From NCBI RefSeq assembly GCF_026914265.1, contig NC_069125.1, positions 8,907,117 through 8,971,116 of the forward strand: a stretch of 64,000 nucleotides of DNA. The letters run 5' to 3'. This stretch comes from Mya arenaria (lineage: Eukaryota; Mollusca; Bivalvia; Myida; Myidae). The position numbers and the translations under genes are program-made. Positions 1 through 12,647 of this stretch are shown here, piece by piece. Numbering within the stretch: position 1 is the first letter of the stretch; each line of letters begins with the position of its first letter. A model generated the notes under the pieces. The model had not been told where the DNA came from. It did no database searches and worked only from the letters and a program-made list of their open reading frames with translations.

Positions 1-1423
1 CCTAATCTAAACGCAGTAGTAATAACCCTTTTATTATGCATTGCTGGTTTAAATCACAAAAAAAGACATGCCGTATATCATAATGAATGTTATTTTTATG
101 ACGAACTATATTATTTTATGGCGTCATTTTAAAAACGTCCAATGAAACTGCATTGCCAGAGTGGAATACGGACTGCCGTATTTTGCGATATGTATTGCGT
201 GTGGATATCAAATGGGTATATAATAAAAGCTTTTAGCTATCTCATCAATCCCTTCGATGACATATATTTACTAGGGACTCTTAAAATGTAGTTTCATAAA
301 ATATTTCTATGATGAATGTCTATCATGTAAACAACAGTAAAAGTTAAACGGAACTGGAACACACCAGTTGATGACCCGATGAGAACTATCGTGTTACTGG
401 GTGTTAAAGTAATGTACACTGTATGAGTCGACTATGTCGCAATGTTGATATAACTATAATTTGTCCAACGCTCACTTCGAAAGTCTCCAAGATAAACAGC
501 ATACAAGTTTCAAGTGTTTTATTTGATTATGATAATAATAAATAACAGTGATTACAATTCCTTTTCACTAATTTATAATGTTAATATATCTTTGTAATTT
601 TGATACGAAATCCTAACAGAGGTGTATCCTTGACGCTTGTCAAAACCAGAATGTTTTATTAATATATTTTGGTCAGTATCTACCACGACTGTCATAAGGC
701 TAAAAATTAGTAAATATTACATAACATTTATACTGGACCGCCGCATTTAGAAATAAGACGTTTTAACAATAAAATGCGCTTAGGGCGATAAGCATTAACG
801 ATATATATCTAAAGCATGTAGTTGTAACGTGATGGATATGTAACAAACAAAAGAGAATGGTAAAAGTAATATGCAATAGACATTTGAATATGCAAAATAT
901 ATATGTAGTCTTATAAAATAAAATTTAGTAATAAAAATGCTACAAGTAAATTATCGCAAATAATTGGCGATGTAGCATAGTCATGAAGTACATGAAATAT
1001 AATTCTATAAGAATAATTATTCCATACACAACCATAGTACTCCAGTTAATATCAACACTGTAGTTATAAGTGGATTCATTCTTTATGCGCCTTTATCGTT
1101 TCCGTTTCAAGAATTGAATGTATACTTAATTTTACCCTATTGACTGGTGAAACAAACTTACATGGGCATGTTTTGTTGATTTAAAATGAAATTTGAAAGG
1201 CGCTAAGGCGGCAGGAGTTCATTGATTCAATTGTTATTTACCAATGCAGTCAATTGATTACCCTAAGGATATGCGTTTGTGGATCGACTGTTTAGAACTT
1301 TACTAAAGTAATAACGTCATCGTTGTTTACTCTTCAAGTTGAAATAATTATTGATATGCTGACATATTTAAATAAAACCAGTACAGCTGAAACAGTGGTC
1401 TCAATATTTATATGAAAAGTATA
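1..1423. other. No feature seen
   Basis: A+T-rich sequence without a coding frame, TIR pair or tandem repeat that I can support. Confidence 0.5.
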
Positions 1424-1700
1424 GAAAAAAGCTCAGTAGCCAAACGTTTAAACCCCGTTTAATGGCACGGGTCAAACGCCAAAGACATAGAAAACAAAAA
1501 CAAAACATCACAAACAAGAATCACGGAACAACAGCACAAAACTCCACAAACGACATAGTGCATATATACTATATAAAATCAAAGTGTGTTTATGAAGGAT
1601 TGTTAGGTACCGCCTTGGAACGATCAGTAAAATAAATTTAGAGTGGGTTTAAACAAGTTTGCTCGCAAAACCTCATTCTTATCCCTACACGCCTGAATAA
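1424..1700. repeat. Dispersed repeat family D, copy 1
   Basis: About 275 bp beginning AGCTCAGTAGCCAAACG, with a shared middle (CGCCAAAGACATAGAA, then an A/C-rich tract and CATATATACTATATA). Two further copies in the same orientation lie at 34040-34240 and 53547-53820. No TIRs or ORF; class unknown. Confidence 0.6.
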
Positions 1701-2054
1701 AGTTAACACGCAAAAGGTAAATCTTATCAAGTCTTGTTGTAAATCTGGAAGTTTTAGAGATACACACGTGTGATCTGTAGTGCAGAAAAAGTTTTACGAC
1801 GATGACTTTAACGACGTTGATAAGTTTAGATAAGGTAAGCTTTACTCATTTCTATAAAGTTACGTCGCTCATTTTATGAGAAATCAAATAAAAACACACA
1901 AACACTTCCAATATATAACTTGAAATGCTCTTTCACAATCTGATATATCTGAAATGCTTATCCCATTCAGAGGGAGCCAACTGTGAAGAAACAAATATAC
2001 ATAAGAAACGGCTATGGATTTAAAGGGTATAATATAAGGTGGTTTATTTAAATT
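1701..2054. other. No feature seen
   Basis: A+T-rich spacer before the left copy of the duplicated terminal-exon block. Confidence 0.4.
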
Positions 2055-3583
2055 GATTTTTTTACTTGTATATCATAATATTTGTATACATATATGGACA
2101 AACTCAAAACTATCCTTTAACTCACATTTCCTTCAAAATAGTGTGCCTTTTAGCAATAGAAAGTAACATAATGATAACCATTGTTTGGGGTTGAAGCAAA
2201 GATTTTCTTAGACATCTTACGTTATATTGATGATATAATTAGCTTTTAATTTAATGAATATTTGTCTTTATAATGAATGTTTAGTAATCATTGTAGGGCA
2301 TATATGATTGTCAATCAATGCGGAAGTGGTTGACAGCTGACTTGGCAAAAATACGATTTTGGTTGTTAAGCTGTCACATTTGCCTTATATTCATAGTATT
2401 TTAGTTGGATCATTTTCTATGTGAAGCAGAGAGGGCCGGGGTCCTTTTTGGACTGGAGATTACTTTTGGGGAGCAGACGATGTTAGTCTGTCTTCTAGTA
2501 GCTCACTTTTTGTAAATATATATGTATAAATTGTAAACGTAAATAAAAGTATGGACTCGGAATCATTGTCTTTCTGTTTAAACAAGTTTAAGTGGACACT
2601 TAGATAGTACTCAGTAGTGTTACGCTACAAGACATAACAATTAGTGACTCCATCGATTCAGGATAAAGTCAGTACTAGTTACTTCGCTTTTGTCGATAGC
2701 CCAACGTTACTGTTTCGTGTCGGAAAAGGATGGCGTGTGGTCCGAACTCGAAAAGAAACGCCGCTTTGAGCAGCATCAACCTAATAAAAGAAAGTAGCAT
2801 TTAAACTTTCAACAGACTGAGATATTACAAAAACGCGGGAAATGAATACGTATTGGCCATCCTGGTGGGCAAAGAAGTTGAGAATTTAGAGTGAAAAATC
2901 GAATCACGGACATAATACACCATGAAAATGAAAACTTACTTCTAGTGGTTACATGTCCGTGACCATATACAACATATCAGTTGTCTATATACATTCAAGC
3001 CCGACCAACAGAATTACTTGCGAATGACATCACCAAACACATGCCTGCATTTTGTTCAGCTGTCACTGGCGGTTCAATGTGGGGCGTATCCATAAACGAA
3101 CTGGTCATATTTCACATTATTTAAACCTAACGGCTTGCAGAAAACAGGTTTTCAACCGAACGTTGGATTCGAATATGCAGGTGTGTCCAAACACAGTATC
3201 ACATAAAACCAGCCAAGTACGTACAAGTTTAGCAGAAAAAGGGGCATTTGAACTGAAAATCTAGAATTCCCTTTTTTTAAAGACAGGAAATGCCCAAATT
3301 TACCTCCAGTGTATTTTAGACAGAAATTTGACCTCCACGATTTCGACACTATCTCATTATAACTGAGTGCTACTTTTAGCCAACCATTTATAACAATCAT
3401 GTACGAATTAATCATTGAAATTAAAAAAAATGTGCCTGCTTACGGGGACATTTGTGTCCACTTGTTAGGCAGAACCACCTTGCTAAATCAACACCCGTCC
3501 CTTGTTTTTAAGATTTGAGCATAATTTAAAAATCTACTGTTTGTTGCCTTGAAATACTTTTAATTCACTTCTCACCACAACCC
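2055..3583 (+). pseudogene. Relic copy of collagen-trimer terminal-exon block (copy A)
   Basis: Clearly paralogous to 59700-60790 and 62600-63690. The coding part (about 2641-2769) still shows F-V-D-S-P-T-L-L-F-R-V and G-W-R-V-V-R-T-R-K-E-T-P-L followed by TGA and AATAAA at 2783-2788, but it is split from its acceptor by an insertion of about 475 bp and has an 11-nt deletion that shifts the frame just after I-S-D. Non-functional remnant of the tandem family on the right flank. Confidence 0.6.
2293..2632 (+). mobile_element. Possible solitary LTR-like fragment
   Basis: Lies within the insertion that interrupts copy A. Begins TGTAG and ends CTACA, has an AATAAA, and is about 340 bp, as LTRs of Ty3-like elements can be. 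No matching target duplication found and no internal coding region, so this is a weak call; it postdates the duplication that made copy A. Confidence 0.25.
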
Positions 3584-3585
3584 AG

Positions 3586-3910
3586 CAAACAAGCACAAAT
3601 GGGGCCAAATGGGCTATATCTGGGCAAGCCCTGTATTGGTTATCGATGTGGGGCCCATATGGGACCCATAATAGAAAGGTGTGCCCCTATTGGACCCACG
3701 TGGGTCCCATGACCAAGTAACTTTGCAGAAATAAAGTGACTAAGTTAAAAAAGAGAGTAAAAGTTGGTCCATTTTCGTTTTTTATGGATATTCTTTCATA
3801 AATATTCGTAGATGTGAACATTTACACATTAAAAGCTGTGTGTTGATCACTAATGTGGGACTCATTTGGGACCCATATACATACAGTTAGGTTTTGCCCA
3901 TATATATCTG
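3586..3910. repeat. Palindromic-unit element, copy 1
   Basis: Starts CCCAGCAAACAAG and is built of short self-complementary units (GGGGCCCATATGGGACCC, GGACCCACGTGGGTCC). Same family at 39722-40040 and 43910-44030, the last ending in the complementary CTTGCTTGCTGGGG. Confidence 0.55.
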
Positions 3911-4325
3911 CATAAGCATGGCCGCGCATTTATGAGCATAAGTACAATTAGATAGTATTTCTTTTTCTCAGAGTATTTCACATTCCGACATCCAGAAGAA
4001 GTCATCACTTTTAATGCAAGATTGACAACCATTATTTCAATTGTTTTGTTCATAAAATAACTGATATATGATATGTATTCCAAGAACTACGCATCTGATA
4101 TAGTAAACTGAAAACATCCATTTAGGAAGTAGTTCAGGTCCGTCCTCTTCTTCTCGTTGTGCGTTACACGCGAGCCAACATCATCAAAGGGACAAAGAGA
4201 GGAGTCAAATAACATATGTCAACCATTTCACCTGGTAACGAGTTGACACAGTGAATATGTACTTCTCCTGTGTGTATACAGGAAAGATTAAACACAATTA
4301 TTTAATTTATTTTGCCTTGTTATTT
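3911..4325. other. No feature seen
   Basis: Unremarkable A+T-rich sequence. Confidence 0.4.
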
Positions 4326-5640
4326 TTCAAAAACTAGTTTGAGAACTCCCCCAATGTGACTTAAGTACTTGATATTTTGCTAAAAGTTAGCATAATTCGT
4401 CACCTTAGTGCAACGACTCAATATTTGCTTCTGTTTATATGTGCATTTATTGAGTTTTTGCACTAGGGTGACTATATATTGATTACACTATTCTATGTAT
4501 AAAATTTCGAATGATCTGGATTTCCAAAAATGCTATTGATGGCATTGCCAATTAAGTTGAAGCATTGGGACATTTAAATTTGGACATAACTTGTCTAGCC
4601 ATAGTTTGGAATCATTCTATTTAGTTGAAAAGGGGAACCTTTTTCACTTAAAAACGTTTATTAGGTATTATTTTGTCAGATATACTTTCTGCCGCTTGCA
4701 TACCATATTACGCCACTTCATTTTCTGTGTTGATTCTACCAAGGACCTTTAAAGGCCATGGTTAAATATAAGAAATAATTTTAATATACTATGCATGCCA
4801 AATAATGACAAAATGTGTACTTTTAATTAGATTGAGAACTCCCCAAATAATTGTAACAGCAGAATATCTTGATTGGGTTGATGTTGTTGCTGTTGTTGTA
4901 GTAACCAGTAGTGGACGTTTTGATGGTGGTAAGCAAGTATTTGTTTCAATGACATTTAAACCCTTATTATGGTTGGAAATGCACGTTAGAACGTGAAATC
5001 AGTAATCATTATATTTCATTAAAGGATATCGAAACAAATAAAGGGCATCAAGATCACTCATCGATTTAATCCTGTACAGATAGATACTCACGCAAACGGG
5101 ATTTTCGGCCTAACGTAACTAAGTTTTTCATGTCTGACCTTTGAATAATCAGCTATAGGTCTTTCATTTCAACTTGAAAAGCCGACTTACCATTGGTAAG
5201 TAATGTAATACGAAACTGTCAAGAAATGTAAAAAAAATATATAAACACAATGATCAATAAAAAAATGGTAATGCGCAATGTAAGCATGTAGCGAGTGTTA
5301 TGAAGGCTTTGATATTCACTGGACAGTTTTTTTATTGAGTATTACAATTTAATACTACATAGTTATTCGAAACCATAACGTTCTTGATCATGTGCTAATC
5401 GAGAAGTCTATGTCCTATATGTTGTTGACAATCTACCAAATCGTTGTCGAGACTGCTTACAACCTCGGACCCTCAAGTGTTTCTACGCAGTCAAAGTATC
5501 TCCTTCAATAAGTGTAAGAAAGTGCATTTTGCAGTTGTCGCACGTGCTTCGCACATTTCTAATATTGTACAGGATTTGCACGTGCATCAACAAAGAACAA
5601 TAAAAGAACTTCTGAAAACTGTCTTGCTTGAGGCTTCACA
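4326..5640. repeat. Diverged segmental duplicate, left copy (block X')
   Basis: Aligns by eye, in the same orientation, with 52055-52950 (for example CGAATGATCTGGATTTCC in both, and the TGTTGTTG run with its flanks) and, for 5430-5640, with 55640-55860. Divergence is heavy with many indels. The part matching the minus-strand exon candidate at 55650-55801 is degraded here. Confidence 0.55.
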
Positions 5641-6634
5641 ATACTTGCCTTCTTAAACATTTAATGAGCACGCCAAGCCATATGTACGCCTATACATATT
5701 CACGTGTACTTAACAGAGCTTGGTTGATAAAGGCAATCCACGTGACCAAATCCAACTTTTATGCACTTATTACACAAATGCAAAACGTCGTTTCAACCAA
5801 ATCCATCATGAAAAGGTGACCAAATGCTTCATATTATATTTCGAAGTATTTTAGTAATGCAATTGTACAGAACGCAAAAGATTCAGACTCATCGCTGTAG
5901 TTAGATGAATACTTAAATCAGCAAAGAATTATACTTACTGGCGTCTCTGAATCTTTTAGTTTCGACGAAGTAACCAAATTGATTAAAACAATATAAGGCA
6001 GCACAAATCATTAGTTCGACTGCATACTGAATGAACTCGTTATGAATGCTGTACCTTCTTTGACCCTCGTTATCTTGTTATATAACATACCCGTTCATGA
6101 GAGTTCCCATATAGTGACAAACGAGAATAATCATCCTATTTATTAAGGTGGATGCAAAAACAATTCCGACCACTAGTTATCGGTCTCTTTTTAAAAATTG
6201 AGCAACTTATTCTTAATAGAATAAACTGATATCTGGAGCGCAATAAAATCTATTGTCCTTGTGCACAACAGCATAGTTTGCAGAAGTTGGGTTACAACTT
6301 ATTTCACTGAGCAAGAAACGGAGTATTAAAATATTGAACGTAACGGCATTTTAATGCTTAAAATAGACCGACTGGATAAAGTAGGCCTTTTTTTTAAAAT
6401 AATTTAAACGTCTTATAAAAATCTGATTTCTGATATCGTAAGATATGCAGGACAGGTATCAAGCCCATTCGAAATAATTATTATCCCTATTTTATATATC
6501 ACCTTTTTGTCTCCAGCGCTTAATTGATATCGTTTACCAACACTGCCGCACGTGAAACATAGAGATTAAAGCAGACAAAACGAACATGATAGTATTCAGT
6601 AAAAGCAAGAAGCCGTTGAAAGGAGGAATTAAAT
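5641..6634. other. No feature seen
   Basis: A+T-rich; no supported element or coding frame. Confidence 0.4.
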
Positions 6635-7140
6635 ATGGAAAACTTCCCCCAGACATATAACTTGTTTACTGAGGAAAATAATAACTTTGAATCAGATGAA
6701 ATATTTGATGATCTTTTACAAAAAGCTAGAAACTCATTGTATCATATGGTCTGTCGAGGCGTACATCCCTTTGAAGATGACTTACTGGTGTAATGAAGCC
6801 TCAACACCAAACTTGTCCTTTCTACACTTTTATAAGGCGCTGAGCTATGAAAACAAATACAACAGCGTCTGTTAACGATGACCTTGACAAGTTCCAACAC
6901 CCGATTGCCAAGTAAATACAATGTTTTACTTTGCGGACAAGATCCGTACAACATGACCATACTTGTGGAAGCTTTATACGGAATAAGCTCGGAGGTGTAA
7001 ATAAGAAAACTTCTATTTCTGCACGAAAAACTGTCGCTTCCAGAAAATAACAAAAGAGATCTTTACAGGATAAAAAGTGGTTTACCTTGGGCTTAATTCC
7101 CGATATATGTAAATTACTCGACATATACAATCGTTGTTAT
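6635..7140 (+). pseudogene. Degraded coding sequence of unknown family
   Basis: A 52-codon frame starts at ATG 6635 (M-E-N-F-P-Q-T-Y-N-L-F-T...F-E-D-D-L-L-V). Another frame between 6850 and 7000 reads S-K-Y-N-V-L-L-C-G-Q-D-P-Y-N-M-T and V-E-A-L-Y-G-I-S-S-E, and after a stop continues K-L-L-F-L-H-E-K-L-S-L-P-E-N-N-K-R-D-L-Y to about 7100. Composition is protein-like across roughly 500 bp but frames are broken several times. Family not recognised; could be a host pseudogene or part of an old element. Confidence 0.3.
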
Positions 7141-7430
7141 TGATGTGCATGGACATTTGCGACCAAAACGATATATTAAAACTATGTTTTAATGCTCATT
7201 GTTTCAGTACAAAACATGTCTGTACAAATATATTTTTCATTTAGTCGGAAATATTGACACTTCATAACCAAACAAAGTTATTAAATGTACTAACCACATT
7301 CCATAATTGTTTGTTCGAACTTACTTAAACTTACGTGTACATGTCTTATTTCGTGTAATTTCCTGAACGCTGGTGCGATTAAACATTCATTTTTCACATT
7401 TTCTTCGTGGGTTTTCCCTGTCTTTCGATA
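7141..7430. other. No feature seen
   Basis: Spacer between the degraded frame and the LINE 3' end. Confidence 0.4.
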
Positions 7431-8530
7431 TACATAACATACATAACATAATGTTTATTGTAGTACAAGGCCTCCGGCCCAAAATACAAATATCAGAGAA
7501 TTACATAATAGTGGTGACAGAGTTATGCATATATAAGTAGTATAAATATAAAACTGTATAATACAAATATATCAGGAACATATAACTATGATAGAAAACT
7601 ATCGATCACGAATGAATTCCTCTCGAATAGCAAAAGCCTTTGCAATATAGTGTGCAACCAATATAACACTTCGCCTATTGTAGTCTGATAATAGTTTGTA
7701 AAACAAGTGAAGCGTTATCATTCTATTTTCAAGTTGGTCATACAAGTACGTTTGTCTAACATCATTGTACAACGGACAGAGTAATAAAAAGTGATATTCA
7801 TCCTCTATAACATAGACATTTCGTTTCAAACAATAAGGACAAAACCTGAAGTCCCGATCAATTTTATCGTGTCGGCCTTTTTCAATTTGCAATACGTGAC
7901 TAGAGCAACGGAAATTAGAAAACGTCTTTTTCAATATGAATGGTAGATCCATGGAAAGGTATCTTTCTGGGTTTAAAAGACTTTTATAATATCTGTAGTG
8001 TAGCGCTTTCGGAGAAGAATCAACAAATCCCTGCATCTTCTACATTGCACAGTCTTTAAGTCTGCTTTTAAATAGCACAATAAAGTTTGTTATATTTCCT
8101 ACTTCGCCAGCGATCCATGCAAAACCGAAACCATGTTCGAATAAAAGTTTTTTCACTCCTGTGGCCCATGTTGTCTTGCCAGCACCGTCTAACTCGCGAA
8201 GCATTAGATAACAGTTTTTAGGGTACCTATAGTTAGGCATGCTTATCAGTTTTGTCCAATACTTTACACAACGAGTCATATATATCACATTTAAAGGAAG
8301 TCTTCCACACTCGCCCAACGCTAAACAGTTAGAAACATTTCTATTTAGACATGCTATATATTTACTAAAGCTTGTATGTACACGTTCGACATTTTCAATA
8401 TGACAATATCCCCATAACTCCGATGAATAACACAATATAGGTGCAACTATCGAATCAAACAGTTTGAATGCATCCTTCAACTGAAAGTATCCAAAACGTT
8501 TCTGAAACGCATATATATTTGACACTGCCT
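7431..8530 (-). mobile_element. 5'-truncated LINE (end of reverse transcriptase and Cys-rich tail)
   Basis: Minus-strand frame from 8525 reads L-F-D-S-I-V-A-P-I-L-C-Y-S-S-E-L-W-G-Y, then G-E-C-G-R-L-P-L and Y-W-T-K-L, typical of the thumb/C-terminal part of Jockey/CR1/L2-type LINE reverse transcriptases, followed by F-C-P-Y-C-L-K-R and Y-H-F-L-L-L-C-P, the C-terminal zinc-knuckle motif. One in-frame TAG at 8042-8040 breaks it. The 3' end at about 7431 has GGGCCGGAGGCC, AATAAA and short ATGTTATGT-type tail repeats. Dead copy lacking endonuclease and most of the RT. Confidence 0.8.
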
Positions 8531-8864
8531 TCGGCTATATCTGTTTAAATTGTTAATCTGCGCAGATGCTATTGGTGAAGTTCAGAATTCACAATGTTAA
8601 ATCGCTTTTCACTTGTCTCAAACGTGACTAAGATATAGTCATATATCCCATGTAATAAGCAGTTCTATTTCGTTTCGAGAAGCCATCGGCACTTGCAAAA
8701 TAATGTTTCACACATATTTTTTTTATCTTATTTATTTTTTGCTCATATTTGCCATATACAAATATCATGCCAATGTACATTATAAAGAGAGACTTTGTTT
8801 AATAACTTGTTCAATCTGCAATATCCTAATAGCCTTTAACCGCATGAATACAGCGTAATACTAT

Positions 8865-9185
8865 TTAAGGTAAGATCCCATCAAAAAGTTGCATTTTTAC
8901 TATTTTTCTTCTTCCCATTCCAACCATATTTTTGTCTCACAATAACATAAAAACAGCATGCATAACTCCTAAAACCTTCTATATACGCACCCAAGTTTCA
9001 TTGACCTAGCTTGCAAACATTTTATGATAAACAGGATTCAGTCAAAAAATGGAATTTTCATTATTTCCGTTGCCATATGTGTTATCGAGACTACCATAAA
9101 ATGACGTGCATAATCCCATGCTCATCTTTATCCACATACCTAAAGTCAGATTTCACCCGTGAGCTATGACCTTCTTTGAGTATTC
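8865..9185. repeat. Diverged segmental duplicate, left copy (second part)
   Basis: Aligns with 58750-59060: shared AAGATCCC-TCAAAAAG start, TTTTTGTCTCA-AATAACATA, CGCCCAAGTTTC-TTGACCTA and CCGTGAG-TATGACCTT end. Non-coding. Confidence 0.6.
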
Positions 9186-10112
9186 AGTTAATATTTCAAA
9201 AAAAGAGTTCCGTACACCTTAAACGTTCTGTGATAGCTCTCAAGGGTTCTAATCAACATATTGTTATTTAAAGGGACATTTTCAGCTGAACCATAATGGT
9301 TATTTCATCTGCTTACATTTACACTAAAAAGTAAAGACTAGACGTGTTTGGGTGAAACGCCAACTGTTTTGATACCGTCAACAAAACAATTATAAATTGT
9401 CCTGACATTAAATGCGAGTGTTGGAAAGTTGATGGCTATGCATATCAGTGATGCCGTATAAGTTAAATTTATTATCTGACCACTGATTCGTGAGTGTGAC
9501 CTTGACCTTTGACCAACAGGCATGGGTTGTGCAAACGACACGCCGTCTTATGGTAGACATTTTCACATTTAAAAAAAAAACCTTTCATGGCAAAAAACAG
9601 CCAGGGCATTTCTAGACAATATGCAAAACCTTATAAAATGTATCCCTGGCATAGATGACAACAGCTCAAATTCTGCTGCTGATGGAATATCAGGCTTGCC
9701 TTCCGAATATATAGATATGCCATATATGGAACAAAATGATTACTAAAATGTTTGACAAATAAGTATTAAACACGAGCTTAGAAGACAGTTTTGATTATAT
9801 AGTTTTATCTTGCTGTCAAAAATTGTCAAGCTACCAACTGAGCTAACTCGTCAACTTACAAGTCGTGGCGCAAACCACAATGCTTGTATTGTACTTCAAC
9901 ATTTAAATTATCAAAATAAAAAACAACATAATAACCAAAGATTCTCTTGAATTATTGAAAAATAAAACTAGCTATATCTGATAAGCACATTACCTTAAGA
10001 GTTCTGAATAGCACGGTTGCCAATGTGTGAAACCTTTTGTCATTTGCAGGAAGAATTTAGAAAATTTACGAAACTCAGAGTAATGGAATTTTCTACTAAT
10101 ATTTAAGGAATG
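9186..10112. other. No feature seen
   Basis: A+T-rich; no supported element. Confidence 0.4.
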
Positions 10113-10250
10113 AATTGCGGGATTGATGTCATTATCGGGGTATTAACGCAGTTTGGGTGGTTAAAGTGTGTGCAGTCCGAAGGACTCCACGCTTACTTTA
10201 TCCAGCCCAATTGCGTTCATATCCCCGATAATGACATCAATCCCGCAATT
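10113..10250. mobile_element. Fold-back MITE (138-bp near-perfect palindrome)
   Basis: The outer 28 bp (AATTGCGGGATTGATG...) are repeated in perfect reverse complement at 10223-10250. The inner part is also inverted with few mismatches down to a central AGTCCGAAGGACT, so the whole unit folds into one hairpin. Reads as a small non-autonomous element; no target duplication identified. Confidence 0.75.
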
Positions 10251-12223
10251 AATTACTTATATTTACAAACATTGTTGATTATTTCATTCAAGATTTGTTT
10301 ATTTTTTTTTTACTTCATTTCATTTAAGAAAACCTAATAGTAATCCTTTCTCACCCATTCTGTAAATGGAACGATTCGACCGTAACCGGAAACAGTTGAT
10401 CAAATGACGTCACAATAACGCGTGAAAATACCAACCACAATACCAACAAAACATATAATATATCATAAACTAACACTTTCTAAATGGTTGATTTATTTTA
10501 CGGACTCTGCTGACACAATACTAACAATTACAAGATAAACAATATCCATTTATAGTGTTATGTGATGATTCGCGATCCGAACATATCCGAAGATGTTGCG
10601 TTCTTCGGATGATAACCGCAATTGCCGAAAGACAGTCCATTTAAGGAATGGATTTTGAGGTGTAAACATATAAGAATGAGCCCTTGTAACACGTTCAAGT
10701 TAAAGCTTTTCCATAAACCTTATTTAGATTATCGCACGAAGCGAACGACAATGGTAAACAAACGAGCAAATTAAATAATTTAATGACTTTAATCAAATTA
10801 ACAACACTTTACATTTTTCAAAAATTTAAAACGTGTTTGACAAGAATATAACTTAATACGTCTAACATTCTGCAGAAGCATTAATGTAAGTGCATAATTA
10901 CATAAATACATGTTTTAATCGTTCGCATAGTTTACACATGTATTTTAAAGAAACATTTTCTCAATATCAAGCCTACTTAAATAGGAAGTACATGTATCAC
11001 AGATAAAACTAACAGAATTTATTTAACAATAATGTATGATGATATAAAGAAGGTAATGGTGACTGCTAAATTGTTTAGGTAGCAGTAAATTAAAAAATTA
11101 TAAATACTCACCCCCAAAAAGACGATACCAAGTTCATATAACACTTTTTTCACTTTTTAAGTTTTTCATGAAAAATAACAAGATACCTTTTTTGTATAAC
11201 CTAACGCCTATACAATTTATAAAACGAAACGATTCAGTTGCCTGCATAAGAATAACTTTCGGTACTCATAACTTTGAACGTCAATGTAATTATATTTGAT
11301 GTAAACGTATTGTCATAACTCAAAATTTACCTCAAACATCGTTTGTTTCTTGGGTAAGTACACATTCTAGTAATCTTAATATCGCCCACAAGTTAATGAA
11401 GTTTTATAAATTGACTCAAATTAAACACATGCTCATGTATGTATACTCGTGAACGATAAAACACCAAATATTTCAATCCTTTAAAATGAGTTTGAGTACG
11501 ATTCCTTCATGCCTCAAGCATGGTACTCTACGGTAATCTTAAACTTAAACATAAAATTTCATTCCAGATTTCAGGATTAATCCTAAGTATTATAAATTGT
11601 ATACACGTTCGTCAAAGTCATTGTATTTTATTGCTCCGCGCTTGCTCTCTCCAGGTGATAATAGATTAATGGCCAGAATTTTTGAACACCCTCGGCATTG
11701 TTTTTTGGAAAAAACTATGTGAACTTTCACATTTGAAACATCCTCCTGAAATTGACAATCAATAATATCAAATTTAATTATAATCATCATACTTATAGTT
11801 AGTATTTTTTATTTCACAAACTGTTGGCTCGTCTTATAAACGATCTTTTTATGGTAACTTAATGATATAATCACATACAGGATTTTGTTTTGATTTTTTC
11901 GACTTTGGGAAATCTCATTATCATGCCAAAACAGCTAAAACAATACGAAATATACATATTTTAAGCTTTTTGCACGCACTAAACCGTATCAGAGCTGGCT
12001 TTGTAAAGATCTTGTTTTGGAGTGTCTGTTTTTCAAGAAACTTCTTTTTTTATTCGTTCACGGAATCTGTTTTTACCGAATTGAAAAGTGTGATATTTTT
12101 TGGGGAAATATACATTTTTCTACAAGGGGAAACAGCCTTAAGAAGGCAGTAATTTGCAACAAGAAAAACACTGACATAGAAATATCGAATACTTAATAAC
12201 GTATAAATATAGTTTTATTACTC
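10251..12223. other. Downstream flank of the fusion gene, no feature seen
   Basis: About 2 kb of A+T-rich DNA; open frames here are short and without protein-like composition. Confidence 0.4.
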
Positions 12224-12229
12224 TTGCAC
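12224..12229 (-). terminator. Poly(A) signal AATAAA of the fusion gene
   Basis: AATAAA on the minus strand about 250 nt after the stop codon. A weaker ATTAAA lies nearer, at about 12421. Position suits a short 3' UTR; not proven. Confidence 0.4.
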
Positions 12230-12479
12230 TTTGATTTTGGCTCCTTAACAAAACATGTTAATTTAATATTGTGTGCCTACAACAATTAGCATATTTTGAT
12301 CATTTTTGCAGAGCCGTTCCTTACTACAAGACTTCATAAGAAGTGCATTTGAGACTACTAGGGAGACTTTTAAATTCAATAAGTCACATTAAAAGACCAA
12401 GCGGAATATTTTTCCATTCTTTTAATGGCCTCTGGCAAATAGATTTTGCCATTGAGCTAGAAGCCATGCAAACGAGTGT

Positions 12480-12647
12480 TCACTTGACCAAAGCCATACA
12501 TACATGTTTTTTGCGAAGAACTGTGTTTATATCGTCGAGGCTTCGGATGAATGCATGAAACATTTTCCTTACACTGGCAGGTGCAACATCATAGACATCC
12601 AGAAGTTTTGTGAAGTTATTACTGTCCACTATAAACCTCTCTGACGA
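12480..12647 (-). CDS. Exon 20: C-terminus and stop codon
   Basis: Acceptor CATGTTTCAG|TCG, phase 0, 55 codons then TGA at 12482-12480. Contains F-T-K-L-L-D-V-Y-D and F-H-A-F-I-R-S-L-D-D. A GTATGT after K-K-H could act as a donor to a further exon, but the frame closes within 8 codons and a poly(A) signal follows, so a terminal exon is preferred. Confidence 0.65.
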   Translation of the reverse strand, partial: SSERFIVDSNNFTKLLDVYDVAPASVRKMFHAFIRSLDDINTVLRKKHVCMALVK

